This document shows positions 24,910-32,225 of a stretch of 64,000 nt of DNA, piece by piece. Location: the NCBI GenBank assembly GCA_017645945.1, contig JAGCNL010000028.1, positions 1 to 64,000 of the forward strand. Direction: 5' to 3'. Made by a program: the position numbers and the translations under genes. The notes beneath the pieces were generated by a model that did not search any database, was not told the DNA's origin, and saw only the letters and a program-made list of their open reading frames with translations. The stretch's first letter is position 1; each line of letters starts with the position of its first letter. Source of the DNA: Salinivirgaceae bacterium. GTDB lineage: Bacteria > Bacteroidota > Bacteroidia > Bacteroidales > SZUA-534.

Positions 24910-24965
24910 CCCGTCGGTTTGTTGTAAGATTTAAGCCCGTAAGCACTCCACTTGCGGGCTTTTTT
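24896..24965 (+). promoter_or_regulatory. Tryptophan attenuator (terminator and antiterminator) before trpB
   Basis: Terminator: AAGCCCG-t-AAG at 24933-24943 pairs with CTT-g-CGGGCTT at 24951-24961, followed by T residues to 24965. Antiterminator: AAGTGGAG at 24896-24903, inside the last leader codons, is perfectly complementary over 8 bp to CTCCACTT at 24946-24953, which covers the loop and the beginning of the 3' arm of the terminator. When tRNA-Trp is scarce, a ribosome stalled at the three Trp codons would leave 24896-24903 free, so the antiterminator forms and trpB is transcribed. When Trp is plentiful the ribosome masks that segment and transcription stops. Confidence 0.85.
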
Positions 24966-25011
24966 AATATACAGACAGAACATTTTTAACATCAATTAAA
25001 AACTATTTAAA

Positions 25012-26376
25012 ATGGAAAAACAGAAGAGGTTCTTCCTGACGGAGAACGAGATACCAACTCAATGGTACAACATTGTGGCTGATATGAAAAACAAGCCACT
25101 GCCGATGCTTAACCCGGGGACTCGCAAGCCGCTTACGGTTGACGAGATGTCGGGACTTTTCAACCGCGCCTGCTCGGAGCAGGAGTTGAACACCACCGAC
25201 CGCTGGATTGATATCCCGGAAGAGGTTCGCAACCAGTACAAAAACTACCGTTCGACACCGCTGGTGCGCGCCTATGGTCTTGAGAAAGCACTCGACACCC
25301 CGGCACACATCTACTTCAAGAATGAGAGCGTCAGCCCGGTAGGTTCGCACAAACTCAACTCGGCATTGGCACAGGCCTACTATTGCAAGCAGGAAGGTGT
25401 CACCAACATTACTACTGAGACTGGTGCAGGCCAGTGGGGAGCCGCTCTGTCGTATGCCGCTAAGGTTTTCGGTCTCGACTTGGCTGTGTTTATGGTTAAA
25501 GTTAGCTACAACCAGAAACCGTATCGCCGCCTGATTATGCAAACCTATGGTGCACAGGTAATTGCATCGCCTTCGATGGGTACACGCGCAGGAAAGAACA
25601 TCCTGACCGCTAACCCGACCTATCAGGGTAGCCTTGGAACAGCCATTTCAGAGGCTGTTGAACTGGCAATGCAGACACCAAACTGCAAATATGTGCTCGG
25701 TAGCGTGCTGAACCACGTTACTTTGCATCAGACAGTTATCGGTCTTGAGGCCGAAAAACAGATGGCTATGGCAGGTGAGTATCCTGATATGGTGATTGGC
25801 TGCTTCGGTGGTGGTTCGAACTTCGGCGGAATTTCGTTCCCGTTCATGCGCCACAACCTTTGCGACGGCAAGAAGACAGTGTTTATGGCTGCCGAGCCCG
25901 CATCGTGCCCGAAACTGACTCGCGGCGTGTTCCAATACGATTTCGGCGACGAGGCTGGTTATACACCGCTGCTGCCGATGTTCACTTTGGGCCACGATTT
26001 CGCACCGGCTCACATCCACGCAGGTGGTTTGCGTTACCACGGCGCTGGAACCATTGTAAGCCAGTTGATTAAAGATGGTATGATGAAGGGCGTTGACATT
26101 CCACAACTCGAGTCGTTCCAGGCTGCAACGTTGTTTGCACAGGTTGAGGGCATCATTCCTGCTCCCGAGTCGGCTCACGCTATTGCCGCTACTATCCGCG
26201 AGGCCAACAAGTGCAAGGAGGAAGGCAAGCAGAAGACCATTCTGTTCAACCTTTCGGGCCATGGCTTGATTGATATGACTGCTTACGACCAGTATCTGGC
26301 AGGCGACCTGACCAACTTTGAGTTGCCGCAGGAGGATATTGACCGCAACGTGTCAAAACTTGAGAAAATCATCTAA
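25012..26376 (+). CDS. trpB: Tryptophan synthase beta chain, TrpB2 type
   Basis: 454 residues, longer than TrpB1 (about 400). It carries the TrpB2 hallmarks: an N-terminal extension, the PLP lysine Lys114 in GSHKLNSA, ETGAGQWG near 136 and the phosphate-binding GGGSNFGG near 260. TrpB2 condenses indole (or another nucleophile) with L-serine to form tryptophan and often works without TrpA, salvaging free indole. No other trp gene is nearby. A tryptophan-responsive attenuator lies directly upstream, and a terminator follows at 26401, so it forms a regulated single-gene unit. Confidence 0.95.
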   Translation: MEKQKRFFLTENEIPTQWYNIVADMKNKPLPMLNPGTRKPLTVDEMSGLFNRACSEQELNTTDRWIDIPEEVRNQYKNYRSTPLVRAYGLEKALDTPAHIYFKNESVSPVGSHKLNSALAQAYYCKQEGVTNITTETGAGQWGAALSYAAKVFGLDLAVFMVKVSYNQKPYRRLIMQTYGAQVIASPSMGTRAGKNILTANPTYQGSLGTAISEAVELAMQTPNCKYVLGSVLNHVTLHQTVIGLEAEKQMAMAGEYPDMVIGCFGGGSNFGGISFPFMRHNLCDGKKTVFMAAEPASCPKLTRGVFQYDFGDEAGYTPLLPMFTLGHDFAPAHIHAGGLRYHGAGTIVSQLIKDGMMKGVDIPQLESFQAATLFAQVEGIIPAPESAHAIAATIREANKCKEEGKQKTILFNLSGHGLIDMTAYDQYLAGDLTNFELPQEDIDRNVSKLEKII

Positions 26377-26400
26377 TTCAAAATTGTTGATTGATAAGAA

Positions 26401-26428
26401 AAACGGAGCCGTAAGGTTCCGTTTTTTT
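26401..26428 (+). terminator. Rho-independent terminator of trpB
   Basis: A 10-bp stem (26401-26410 with 26415-26424, loop GTAA) followed by a T-tract. Confidence 0.88.
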
Positions 26429-26439
26429 ATGAACAAAAG

Positions 26440-26468
26440 AAAGCCGCTTCCGTTGCCGGAGCGGCTTT
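26440..26468 (-). terminator. Terminator of the CE15 esterase gene
   Basis: A GC-rich 12-bp stem (26440-26452 with 26457-26468, one bulged T) around a TTGC/GCAA loop. On the minus strand it is followed by TTTCTTTTGTTC. It is independent of the trpB terminator next to it. Confidence 0.8.
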
Positions 26469-26490
26469 CACTCAAAAAACTCTTATGATG

Positions 26491-28959
26491 TTATTCTTTG
26501 ATGAACCGTAAGTTGTGAGTCAAAATTCCATCTTTGATGCGGACAACATATATACCTTTAGAAAGTTTAGTAACGCTGATTCGCTTGCTGGCTGTACCAG
26601 AGGTTTGAATCTTACCTGCAATGTCCAAAATCTCGTAGTTGAATTCTCCATCGATGCCGTTCACGAGCACGAAATCTTTGGCAGGATTCGGATAGAGCGA
26701 TATCGCCAGTTTCTGTTCTTCATCAATACCAGTTTTATCTCCTGGTTTCTTTTCTTCCTCGGTAATGCGTTTGCTTGGGTCAACTTCGCCAATAATGGTA
26801 AATGTGCCGAATAGCGACGAGTTTTGATAAGCGTTGTCCGAGGTTGCGTTCCAACTGATTTTGTTCTCGCGGTCACCGCCATCGTCATCATCGTTAATCA
26901 TAAACTCAAACCCGATTTTCATACCAGATTTCAGTTCTTTGCACTTAATTGTATTCCATGGAATGCTAGCCTCGACAGTGTAGCCTTTATTGTTGGAAAG
27001 TATCACGAAGTTGATTCCCTTGGTTCCGTAGTTCGTAGGAATGGTACTGATTTTTTCGCTGTTGTAGTTGAACGAGAATTGAACATCGTCAGAATCGTAC
27101 GAGCCGCCTTTTGAGTTGTTGCAATCGAAGTATAACTCAACATTGTCGTTTTTATAAACATCGTTGCCACCGTCATTAACAAGTTTGTCGTCGGTGATGT
27201 CGCAGAAAACATAAATGTAGTTATCGTCCCAAAGCAGTTGAGCCGAGCCGCTGCAATTGGTACTACCGTTGCCCCCTGTGCCCAAAAGTACGTTGTTGGC
27301 AAATAATTTTTCTGCATTACCCCAAGTGTCGTCAGCATTGCCGTCAATGGTGGGTGCTACCTCAGCTTTAAGAACTTTGATAATAGGAGTTTCTACAGTT
27401 ATGGTAACGGTGTTGCTCTTTTTGTAGAGCCCTGTTGAGTCTGTGGCCACGGCGTATACGTTGTAGACCCCAATGTTGAGCCCCGTCAGTTCGTAGCCGT
27501 AAGGTGCCATTTCTGCGGTTTTCGCTAACTGACCGTTAACATAGAATTCAACTTTTGCAACATCATTGTTGATGTCTTCAACTTCAGCTTTAACTGCAAT
27601 TTTTTCGGGGACAGCGTCACCAGGGTAGGTGAGGTTCTCCGTTGGTTCAACAATCTTGATTTTTGGCCGATTGGGGTCTGCGGGTTTCCAGTCGGCATAC
27701 CATTGTGCGTATTCATCTTCGTCCATATCGCCAAGGGTTGGGTAGCTGCTGCCACTAGTGACTGTGCGAATCATTGTATTGGCTGTTGTGTCGCCAAACA
27801 TAAATTTCTGCACAAATGCCTTTACTGCTGCGTTTTCTGCTGCTGTTGAATTGCAATGGCCGTGCCCGCCATCAATCACAAATCCAAAGCGGTCTTCAAT
27901 GCCGAATGTCTCGTAAATTTTTTCAACGGCGCGGCAAGTGATGTATGTAGAGTAGTCGCAAAGCCATTCCATATCAGGGTTGCCCAATACCAACAAGGCG
28001 CGGGGGGCGCACATTGCCAGAAGTTCGTGGTGGTCGTGAGGCAGAATGTCCTGCTTGCCGTTGAAATTCTGCATGCTGGTCATAAACCATGAGTAGTTTG
28101 TGTTGCCGATGCCTTCAACGCTCTTTTTAAGTTTTTTGCTAGTGTAGTCAATTGTTCGCCAAGCACTTGCGCCACCACCGCCTGGTTCTTGTGCTATGGT
28201 GAGAGCAACACGCTCGTCGTATGCTCCAGCAAACATGGCCATCTTGCCTGCATACGAACAGCCACTCACTGCAATGTGCTCTAAATCAAGATTTGTCAGC
28301 TGCCCATTTTCTTTCACGATTTCAAGTCCGTCTATCAGTCGGCTCACACCCCACGACCATTTGCTGTAGTTGCCATTGTCGTAAAGTTCAGGATAGAGCT
28401 GGTTGAATTGGTCGTTGGGGTAGCGTTGGCTGTCGTTGCCATATTTAGCCACTTGGTCGTGGTTGAATGACATTGTAGCGCAGCCTGCAAATTGGCCTGA
28501 CAAGCTCGACATACCCATACTGATAAATACAGGGAACGGACCATCGCCTTGCGGAATGGTGATGTCCGAAGTGAGTGTGGCCAGATTCTCGCCAACCTTG
28601 ATGGTAACGGTTAGTCTGCCGTTCTCAAATGATGCGTCAACATCATCGCGGTCAACCTCAGGCTTCTCGCCAATCTCATAGTACTCCACCTCAGCTTTAA
28701 TCTCGTTGCGGCGTTTCTCCCAGTCGATAAAATCCTCCGACCGTCCCGAGCCGTCAGACCAAGCAAATGGGTCGGGTAGCATAGAGTAGCTCTCCATCTG
28801 ATTAGTTGTCAGTTTCGGTGGTTTGGCGAAGCTGGCGCCAGTGTTTTCTGTCAGATAGACAAGCGGAATTGTTGTTGGCGACACTTGAGCCAGCTGTGCG
28901 CTAGCTGTCAATGTCAAACTTCCAAGCAACATTGTTGCAATAGTAATTTTAGTGTTCAT
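26491..28959 (-). CDS. Glucuronoyl methylesterase (CE15) with Ig-like, CBM9-like and T9SS sorting domains
   Basis: 822 residues. The Sec signal peptide spans 1-21. A CE15 catalytic domain covers about 30-390: nucleophile Ser235 in GCSYAGK, acidic residue Glu258 in QEPGGGGA, and candidate catalytic histidines in LPHDHHELLAMCAPRALL (308-311) and GGHGHC (366/368). An Ig-like module follows at about 433-522 (KVEFYVNGQLAKTAEMAPYGYEL), then a CBM9-like domain at about 525-725 (APTIDGNADDTWGNAEKL, DDNYIYVFCDITDD). The type A T9SS C-terminal domain covers about 750-822 (SLYPNPAKDFVLV, GKIQTSG, LSKGIYVVRI). The enzyme would cleave lignin-glucuronoxylan ester bonds outside the cell, held to xylan by the CBM. 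It is a single gene, not in a PUL. Confidence 0.85.
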   Translation of the reverse strand: MNTKITIATMLLGSLTLTASAQLAQVSPTTIPLVYLTENTGASFAKPPKLTTNQMESYSMLPDPFAWSDGSGRSEDFIDWEKRRNEIKAEVEYYEIGEKPEVDRDDVDASFENGRLTVTIKVGENLATLTSDITIPQGDGPFPVFISMGMSSLSGQFAGCATMSFNHDQVAKYGNDSQRYPNDQFNQLYPELYDNGNYSKWSWGVSRLIDGLEIVKENGQLTNLDLEHIAVSGCSYAGKMAMFAGAYDERVALTIAQEPGGGGASAWRTIDYTSKKLKKSVEGIGNTNYSWFMTSMQNFNGKQDILPHDHHELLAMCAPRALLVLGNPDMEWLCDYSTYITCRAVEKIYETFGIEDRFGFVIDGGHGHCNSTAAENAAVKAFVQKFMFGDTTANTMIRTVTSGSSYPTLGDMDEDEYAQWYADWKPADPNRPKIKIVEPTENLTYPGDAVPEKIAVKAEVEDINNDVAKVEFYVNGQLAKTAEMAPYGYELTGLNIGVYNVYAVATDSTGLYKKSNTVTITVETPIIKVLKAEVAPTIDGNADDTWGNAEKLFANNVLLGTGGNGSTNCSGSAQLLWDDNYIYVFCDITDDKLVNDGGNDVYKNDNVELYFDCNNSKGGSYDSDDVQFSFNYNSEKISTIPTNYGTKGINFVILSNNKGYTVEASIPWNTIKCKELKSGMKIGFEFMINDDDDGGDRENKISWNATSDNAYQNSSLFGTFTIIGEVDPSKRITEEEKKPGDKTGIDEEQKLAISLYPNPAKDFVLVNGIDGEFNYEILDIAGKIQTSGTASKRISVTKLSKGIYVVRIKDGILTHNLRFIKE

Positions 28960-29324
28960 GTTTATTAGAATTAGTAGTTGTGTAAAACTACCTTGGCAAG
29001 ACAGTTGGGGCGTGTAATTATAGATATTTCGCTTTCAATTTCAGATAATTGCCAATCAAGATGACGTAGCAACTTGTCTTGCAATCGGTTGTGATAAATG
29101 TATAAAATACTATTAATCAATTAAATGTATTTTTAACTTTTATGCAATCGGTTGATGTATAAATATGTAGGTATAATTCATTTGATAGTGCTTTTTAGTT
29201 GGTTTCAGCCTTTTGAAACGTGAAAACACGATGAAAAATTAAAACGCACGTCGATTGAATAGATTTTTTCAAGAATGTTTGTCAGAAGCCCGTGCAAACT
29301 AATCGCAATTTTCGTCTCACTGCG
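28960..29324. other. 365-nt intergenic region upstream of the esterase
   Basis: AT-rich. No perfect TAnnTTTG is found for the esterase; TAGTTTTA (complement of about 28985-28992) is a one-mismatch candidate. It contains the direct repeat GCAATCGGTTG at 29081-29091 and 29144-29154, exactly 63 nt apart, as possible activator sites. No RNA gene was recognised. Confidence 0.45.
29081..29154. repeat. Pair of 11-bp direct repeats upstream of the esterase
   Basis: GCAATCGGTTG occurs at 29081-29091 and at 29144-29154. The 63-nt separation is six helical turns, so both copies face the same side of DNA. Confidence 0.5.
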
Positions 29325-30101
29325 CTACAGCGACTTCTGCTTTTCCGTCACTCTTACAATTCCAATGCTCAACTCGTAGAGCAGATAGATTGGCACAGCC
29401 ACAACAAACAGTGTGAATGCATCGGCGGTGGGGGTGATGACGGCGGCTGCAATGCAGATGGCAACAACGGCGTGGCGGCGGTAGGTGGTCAGAAACTTGT
29501 GGCTTAAGATTCCCATGCGGGCCAGCACCCAGCAGAGAACGGGCAGTTCAAACATCAGTCCCATCAGTAGGCAGAGCGTCAACAGGGTATCGATATAAGA
29601 CGTGAGTGAAATGTAGTTGACCACATCCGCACTCACTTGATAGGTACCTAAAAAGCGGAAAGTGAGCGGAAAAATCAGGAAATAGGCCAGCAGCGTTCCA
29701 GCAATGAACATCACGTAACCGCTGCCTACGGCTTTCACGGCAATCCTTCGCTCGCTGGTGTAGAGCGCAGGCGAGATGAAATGAAACAGAGCGTAGAGAA
29801 TGTAGGGCGATACGGCAAGTATGCCCACGAAAAACGATATTTTGATGTGGATGAGGAACTGTTGCGCCAGTTCGGTGTTTATGAGGCTGACTTTGAATGC
29901 GTCAACCGTGGCGCCAAGTGATTCGAACAGGCGGTAGGTGGCAAATCCCGCACTTTTTGGAGCCAGCACAATGTTGAAAACCTGCTCTTTGAAGCAGAAC
30001 GCCACAATAGCGAACGCCATCACGGCAGCCAGAATGCGGACAATGCTGCCGCGAAGTTCGTCGAGGTGTTCCCAGAATGTCAGTTCCTTATTTTGTGCCA
30101 T
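29325..30101 (-). CDS. tatC: Sec-independent protein translocase TatC
   Basis: 258 residues with six transmembrane helices. The N-terminal signature LTFWEHLDELRGSIVRIL and the central FISPALYTSERR are conserved in TatC. It binds twin-arginine signal peptides and forms the core of the Tat translocase with TatA. Its start overlaps tatA by 14 nt, so the pair is translationally linked. No tatB is present, as is common in Bacteroidota, where TatA and TatC suffice. A presumptive substrate, a Tat-signal oxidoreductase, lies just upstream in the same operon. Confidence 0.95.
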   Translation of the reverse strand: MAQNKELTFWEHLDELRGSIVRILAAVMAFAIVAFCFKEQVFNIVLAPKSAGFATYRLFESLGATVDAFKVSLINTELAQQFLIHIKISFFVGILAVSPYILYALFHFISPALYTSERRIAVKAVGSGYVMFIAGTLLAYFLIFPLTFRFLGTYQVSADVVNYISLTSYIDTLLTLCLLMGLMFELPVLCWVLARMGILSHKFLTTYRRHAVVAICIAAAVITPTADAFTLFVVAVPIYLLYELSIGIVRVTEKQKSL

Positions 30102-30285
30102 CCTGCTCGGCTTTATCGGAGGGCGCGTCGGTGCTGTTCATGCCGTCTTTGAAACTTTTCACACCCTTGCCCAAACCTTTCATCAGTTCGGGAATCTTTT
30201 TGCCGCCAAACAGCAGCAGCACAATGAGGGCGATAATCAGAATCTCTTGTAATCCGATTGGGCCTAAAAAAAGTAATCGAGTCAT
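30088..30285 (-). CDS. tatA: Twin-arginine translocase subunit TatA
   Basis: 65 residues. A short periplasmic start is followed by one transmembrane helix (about 10-26, GLQEILIIALIVLLLFG) with the conserved glutamate. The amphipathic helix FGGKKIPELMKGLGKGVKSF follows, then an acidic tail. It oligomerises to form the conducting part of the Tat system. It overlaps tatC by 14 nt and lies 108 nt downstream of the Tat-signal aldo/keto reductase gene. Confidence 0.95.
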   Translation of the reverse strand: MTRLLFLGPIGLQEILIIALIVLLLFGGKKIPELMKGLGKGVKSFKDGMNSTDAPSDKAEQDGTK

Positions 30286-30327
30286 AGCCTGTTATTTATT
30301 GTTTCACATCAGTTTGCGCATCTTGGC

Positions 30328-30375
30328 GGCAGATTTTTCCACCATTTATTTTGCAATAATCGGAAAAAATCTGCC
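30328..30375. repeat. Inverted repeat between the oxidoreductase gene and tatA
   Basis: Arms at 30328-30340 and 30362-30375 (GGCAGA-T-tract-CC and its complement, 13 of 14 positions paired) enclose 21 nt. As minus-strand RNA it makes a stable hairpin without a following T-run. It may be a processing or partial-termination element that adjusts tatAC expression. Confidence 0.55.
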
Positions 30376-30393
30376 ATTATCGATGCCGCGGCG

Positions 30394-32220
30394 TCAAATT
30401 TCGTGTCGCATCTCTTTCACAAACTGGGCAATCTTTGGCCAGCACTCGTCGGCGGTTTTGCAGTCTTTCACCAGTTTTTCCACTGGGCACCAGTCGGTTC
30501 CTGCATTGTTGATGATGTAGTCAACCTCCTCGTCGAACGAAACGTGTATTCCGTTGGCCTGCAGCATCTCTTTGCCCGTGGTGCAAATGGTGTGTGCGAA
30601 CACATCTGTGAATCCTGCCAGCACAATGAGCGCTGCCGCGCCTTTGCCAATGATTTTGTCGGCAATCTGTGCGCCCTTTGCAAACGGGTCGGCGTCGCGC
30701 ACAATGTCGTGCAAGTCCTGAACACCTTTTTGCTTGTAGGTGCGAGTCTCACCGTCTTTGCTGATGACGCAGGAGTAGCGGCCGCTGTCGAGTTGCTTGA
30801 TGAGCCCAGCCATTGTCACAGCGCGGCCCAAATCGGCGCCGTTGCGCTTGAGCGATTCAACAAAATTGTCGATTCGGCGCATTTCGCGCGGAATGTTGAT
30901 GCGCTGCGGGCACTCTGGTATGCAGTGACGGCATTCAATGCAGTGGTTGGCCTGTCGCAGGCGAGGTACGCTGCGGTCGTAGCCGACAAGGAATGCCTTG
31001 CGTGCTTTGGCGTATTCGGGGTCCTGGCGGTCTTCAATCACAAGGCCCTCGTTGATGCACTTGTTGTAATGGCTGAAGATGCCTGGAATGTCGAGACCGT
31101 AAGGACACGGCATACAATATTGGCAAGTGTTGCAGGGCACCATCGGGAACGAAGCGTAAATGTCGGCTATCTGCGCAAGCAAATGCAAATCGTCGTCGGA
31201 CAAAGGCTTAAGCGGCGAATATGTCTTGACATTATCCTGCAGGTGCTCCATATAGGTCATTCCACTCAAAACCGACAGAATGCGCGGTTGCGACCCAGCA
31301 AAGCGGAAAGCCCATGAAGCCACACTGGCATCGGGTTCGCGCTCTTTGAGCATGGCAGTGGCGTGGTCGTTCAGATTGGCCAGACGACCGCCCAGCAGCG
31401 GTTCCATAACCAGAACGGGAATGTTGCGTTTCTCAAGTTCAGAGTAGGTGTATTCTGAATTCTGATTCATCGAGTTCATCATGGTGGCGTGCTTCCAATC
31501 CACGTAATTGTGCTGAATCAGAATGAAATCCCAGTGATAGGTTTCGTTGAGGGCGAGCAGATAGTCGAAGCCCTCCCTGTCGCCGTGGAACGAGAATCCA
31601 AGATTGCGGATGCGCCCAGCCTCGCGTTCGCCGACAAGGAAATCCAGCATTCCGTTGTCGATGTATCGCGATTGCATCTGTTGCTTGCTGCCAATTCCGT
31701 GCAGAAGGTAGTAGTCGATGTAATCAACCTGCAACTCGCGGAACGAATTCTGGTACATTGCCATCGACGACTCGCGGGTGTTGTTCGCAAAGTTCGACAA
31801 CTTGGTTGAAACCAGAAACTCGCTGCGTTTGTGGCGGCTCAATGCCTTGCCAAGTGCGCCTTCCGATTTGCCTTGGCAGTAGGCTGGCGATGTGTCGAAA
31901 AGGTTGACTCCATGCTCTATTGCATAGTCAATCAGGCGGTTAATCTGCTCTTGGTCGAGTTCGCTGTTGCGGTCCTCGCGGCCGCTCATTCCGCCTTTGG
32001 TGGGGAATCGCATACATCCGTAGCCCAACAGCGACACCTTCTGTCCGTGAAGGTCAGTGCGATAGGTCATTTGGCCTGTTGTTTCATCGTTGCTGGCTTT
32101 GTTTCCAGCGGTTTTGCCATTGTTTTTTGAGCAGCCAGTCAGCAAGGCGGCCGAAGCCACGGTTCCTGCACCGAATATCTTCAAGAATTGTCTGCGGTTT
32201 ATTTCTTTATTTGTGTTCAT
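30394..32220 (-). CDS. Tat-exported aldo/keto reductase with 2x4Fe-4S ferredoxin module and C-terminal DUF1893
   Basis: 608 residues in four parts. The signal is twin-arginine (Arg9-Arg10 in NRRQFLKIFGAG) with a lipobox LTGC ending at Cys30, so it is probably a Tat lipoprotein. An AKR barrel (about 52-340) has DTSPAY, STKLS and LLHGIG at the catalytic positions. Two ferredoxin motifs follow near 357-372 (CNTCQYCMPCP) and 412-425 (CIECRHCIPECP). The last about 140 residues match DUF1893 (SGRYSCVISKDGETRTY, KGAAALIVLAGF). It probably reduces a carbonyl substrate outside the cytoplasm with electrons relayed by iron-sulfur clusters. The gene starts 5 nt after the polyferredoxin gene and precedes tatA and tatC. 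Confidence 0.85.
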   Translation of the reverse strand: MNTNKEINRRQFLKIFGAGTVASAALLTGCSKNNGKTAGNKASNDETTGQMTYRTDLHGQKVSLLGYGCMRFPTKGGMSGREDRNSELDQEQINRLIDYAIEHGVNLFDTSPAYCQGKSEGALGKALSRHKRSEFLVSTKLSNFANNTRESSMAMYQNSFRELQVDYIDYYLLHGIGSKQQMQSRYIDNGMLDFLVGEREAGRIRNLGFSFHGDREGFDYLLALNETYHWDFILIQHNYVDWKHATMMNSMNQNSEYTYSELEKRNIPVLVMEPLLGGRLANLNDHATAMLKEREPDASVASWAFRFAGSQPRILSVLSGMTYMEHLQDNVKTYSPLKPLSDDDLHLLAQIADIYASFPMVPCNTCQYCMPCPYGLDIPGIFSHYNKCINEGLVIEDRQDPEYAKARKAFLVGYDRSVPRLRQANHCIECRHCIPECPQRINIPREMRRIDNFVESLKRNGADLGRAVTMAGLIKQLDSGRYSCVISKDGETRTYKQKGVQDLHDIVRDADPFAKGAQIADKIIGKGAAALIVLAGFTDVFAHTICTTGKEMLQANGIHVSFDEEVDYIINNAGTDWCPVEKLVKDCKTADECWPKIAQFVKEMRHEI

Positions 32221-32225
32221 AGTTG

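Noticed and set aside
30403..31317. 304-codon open frame on the plus strand inside the Tat-signal reductase gene
   Set aside because: Antisense shadow of a gene with intact Fe-S and AKR motifs.
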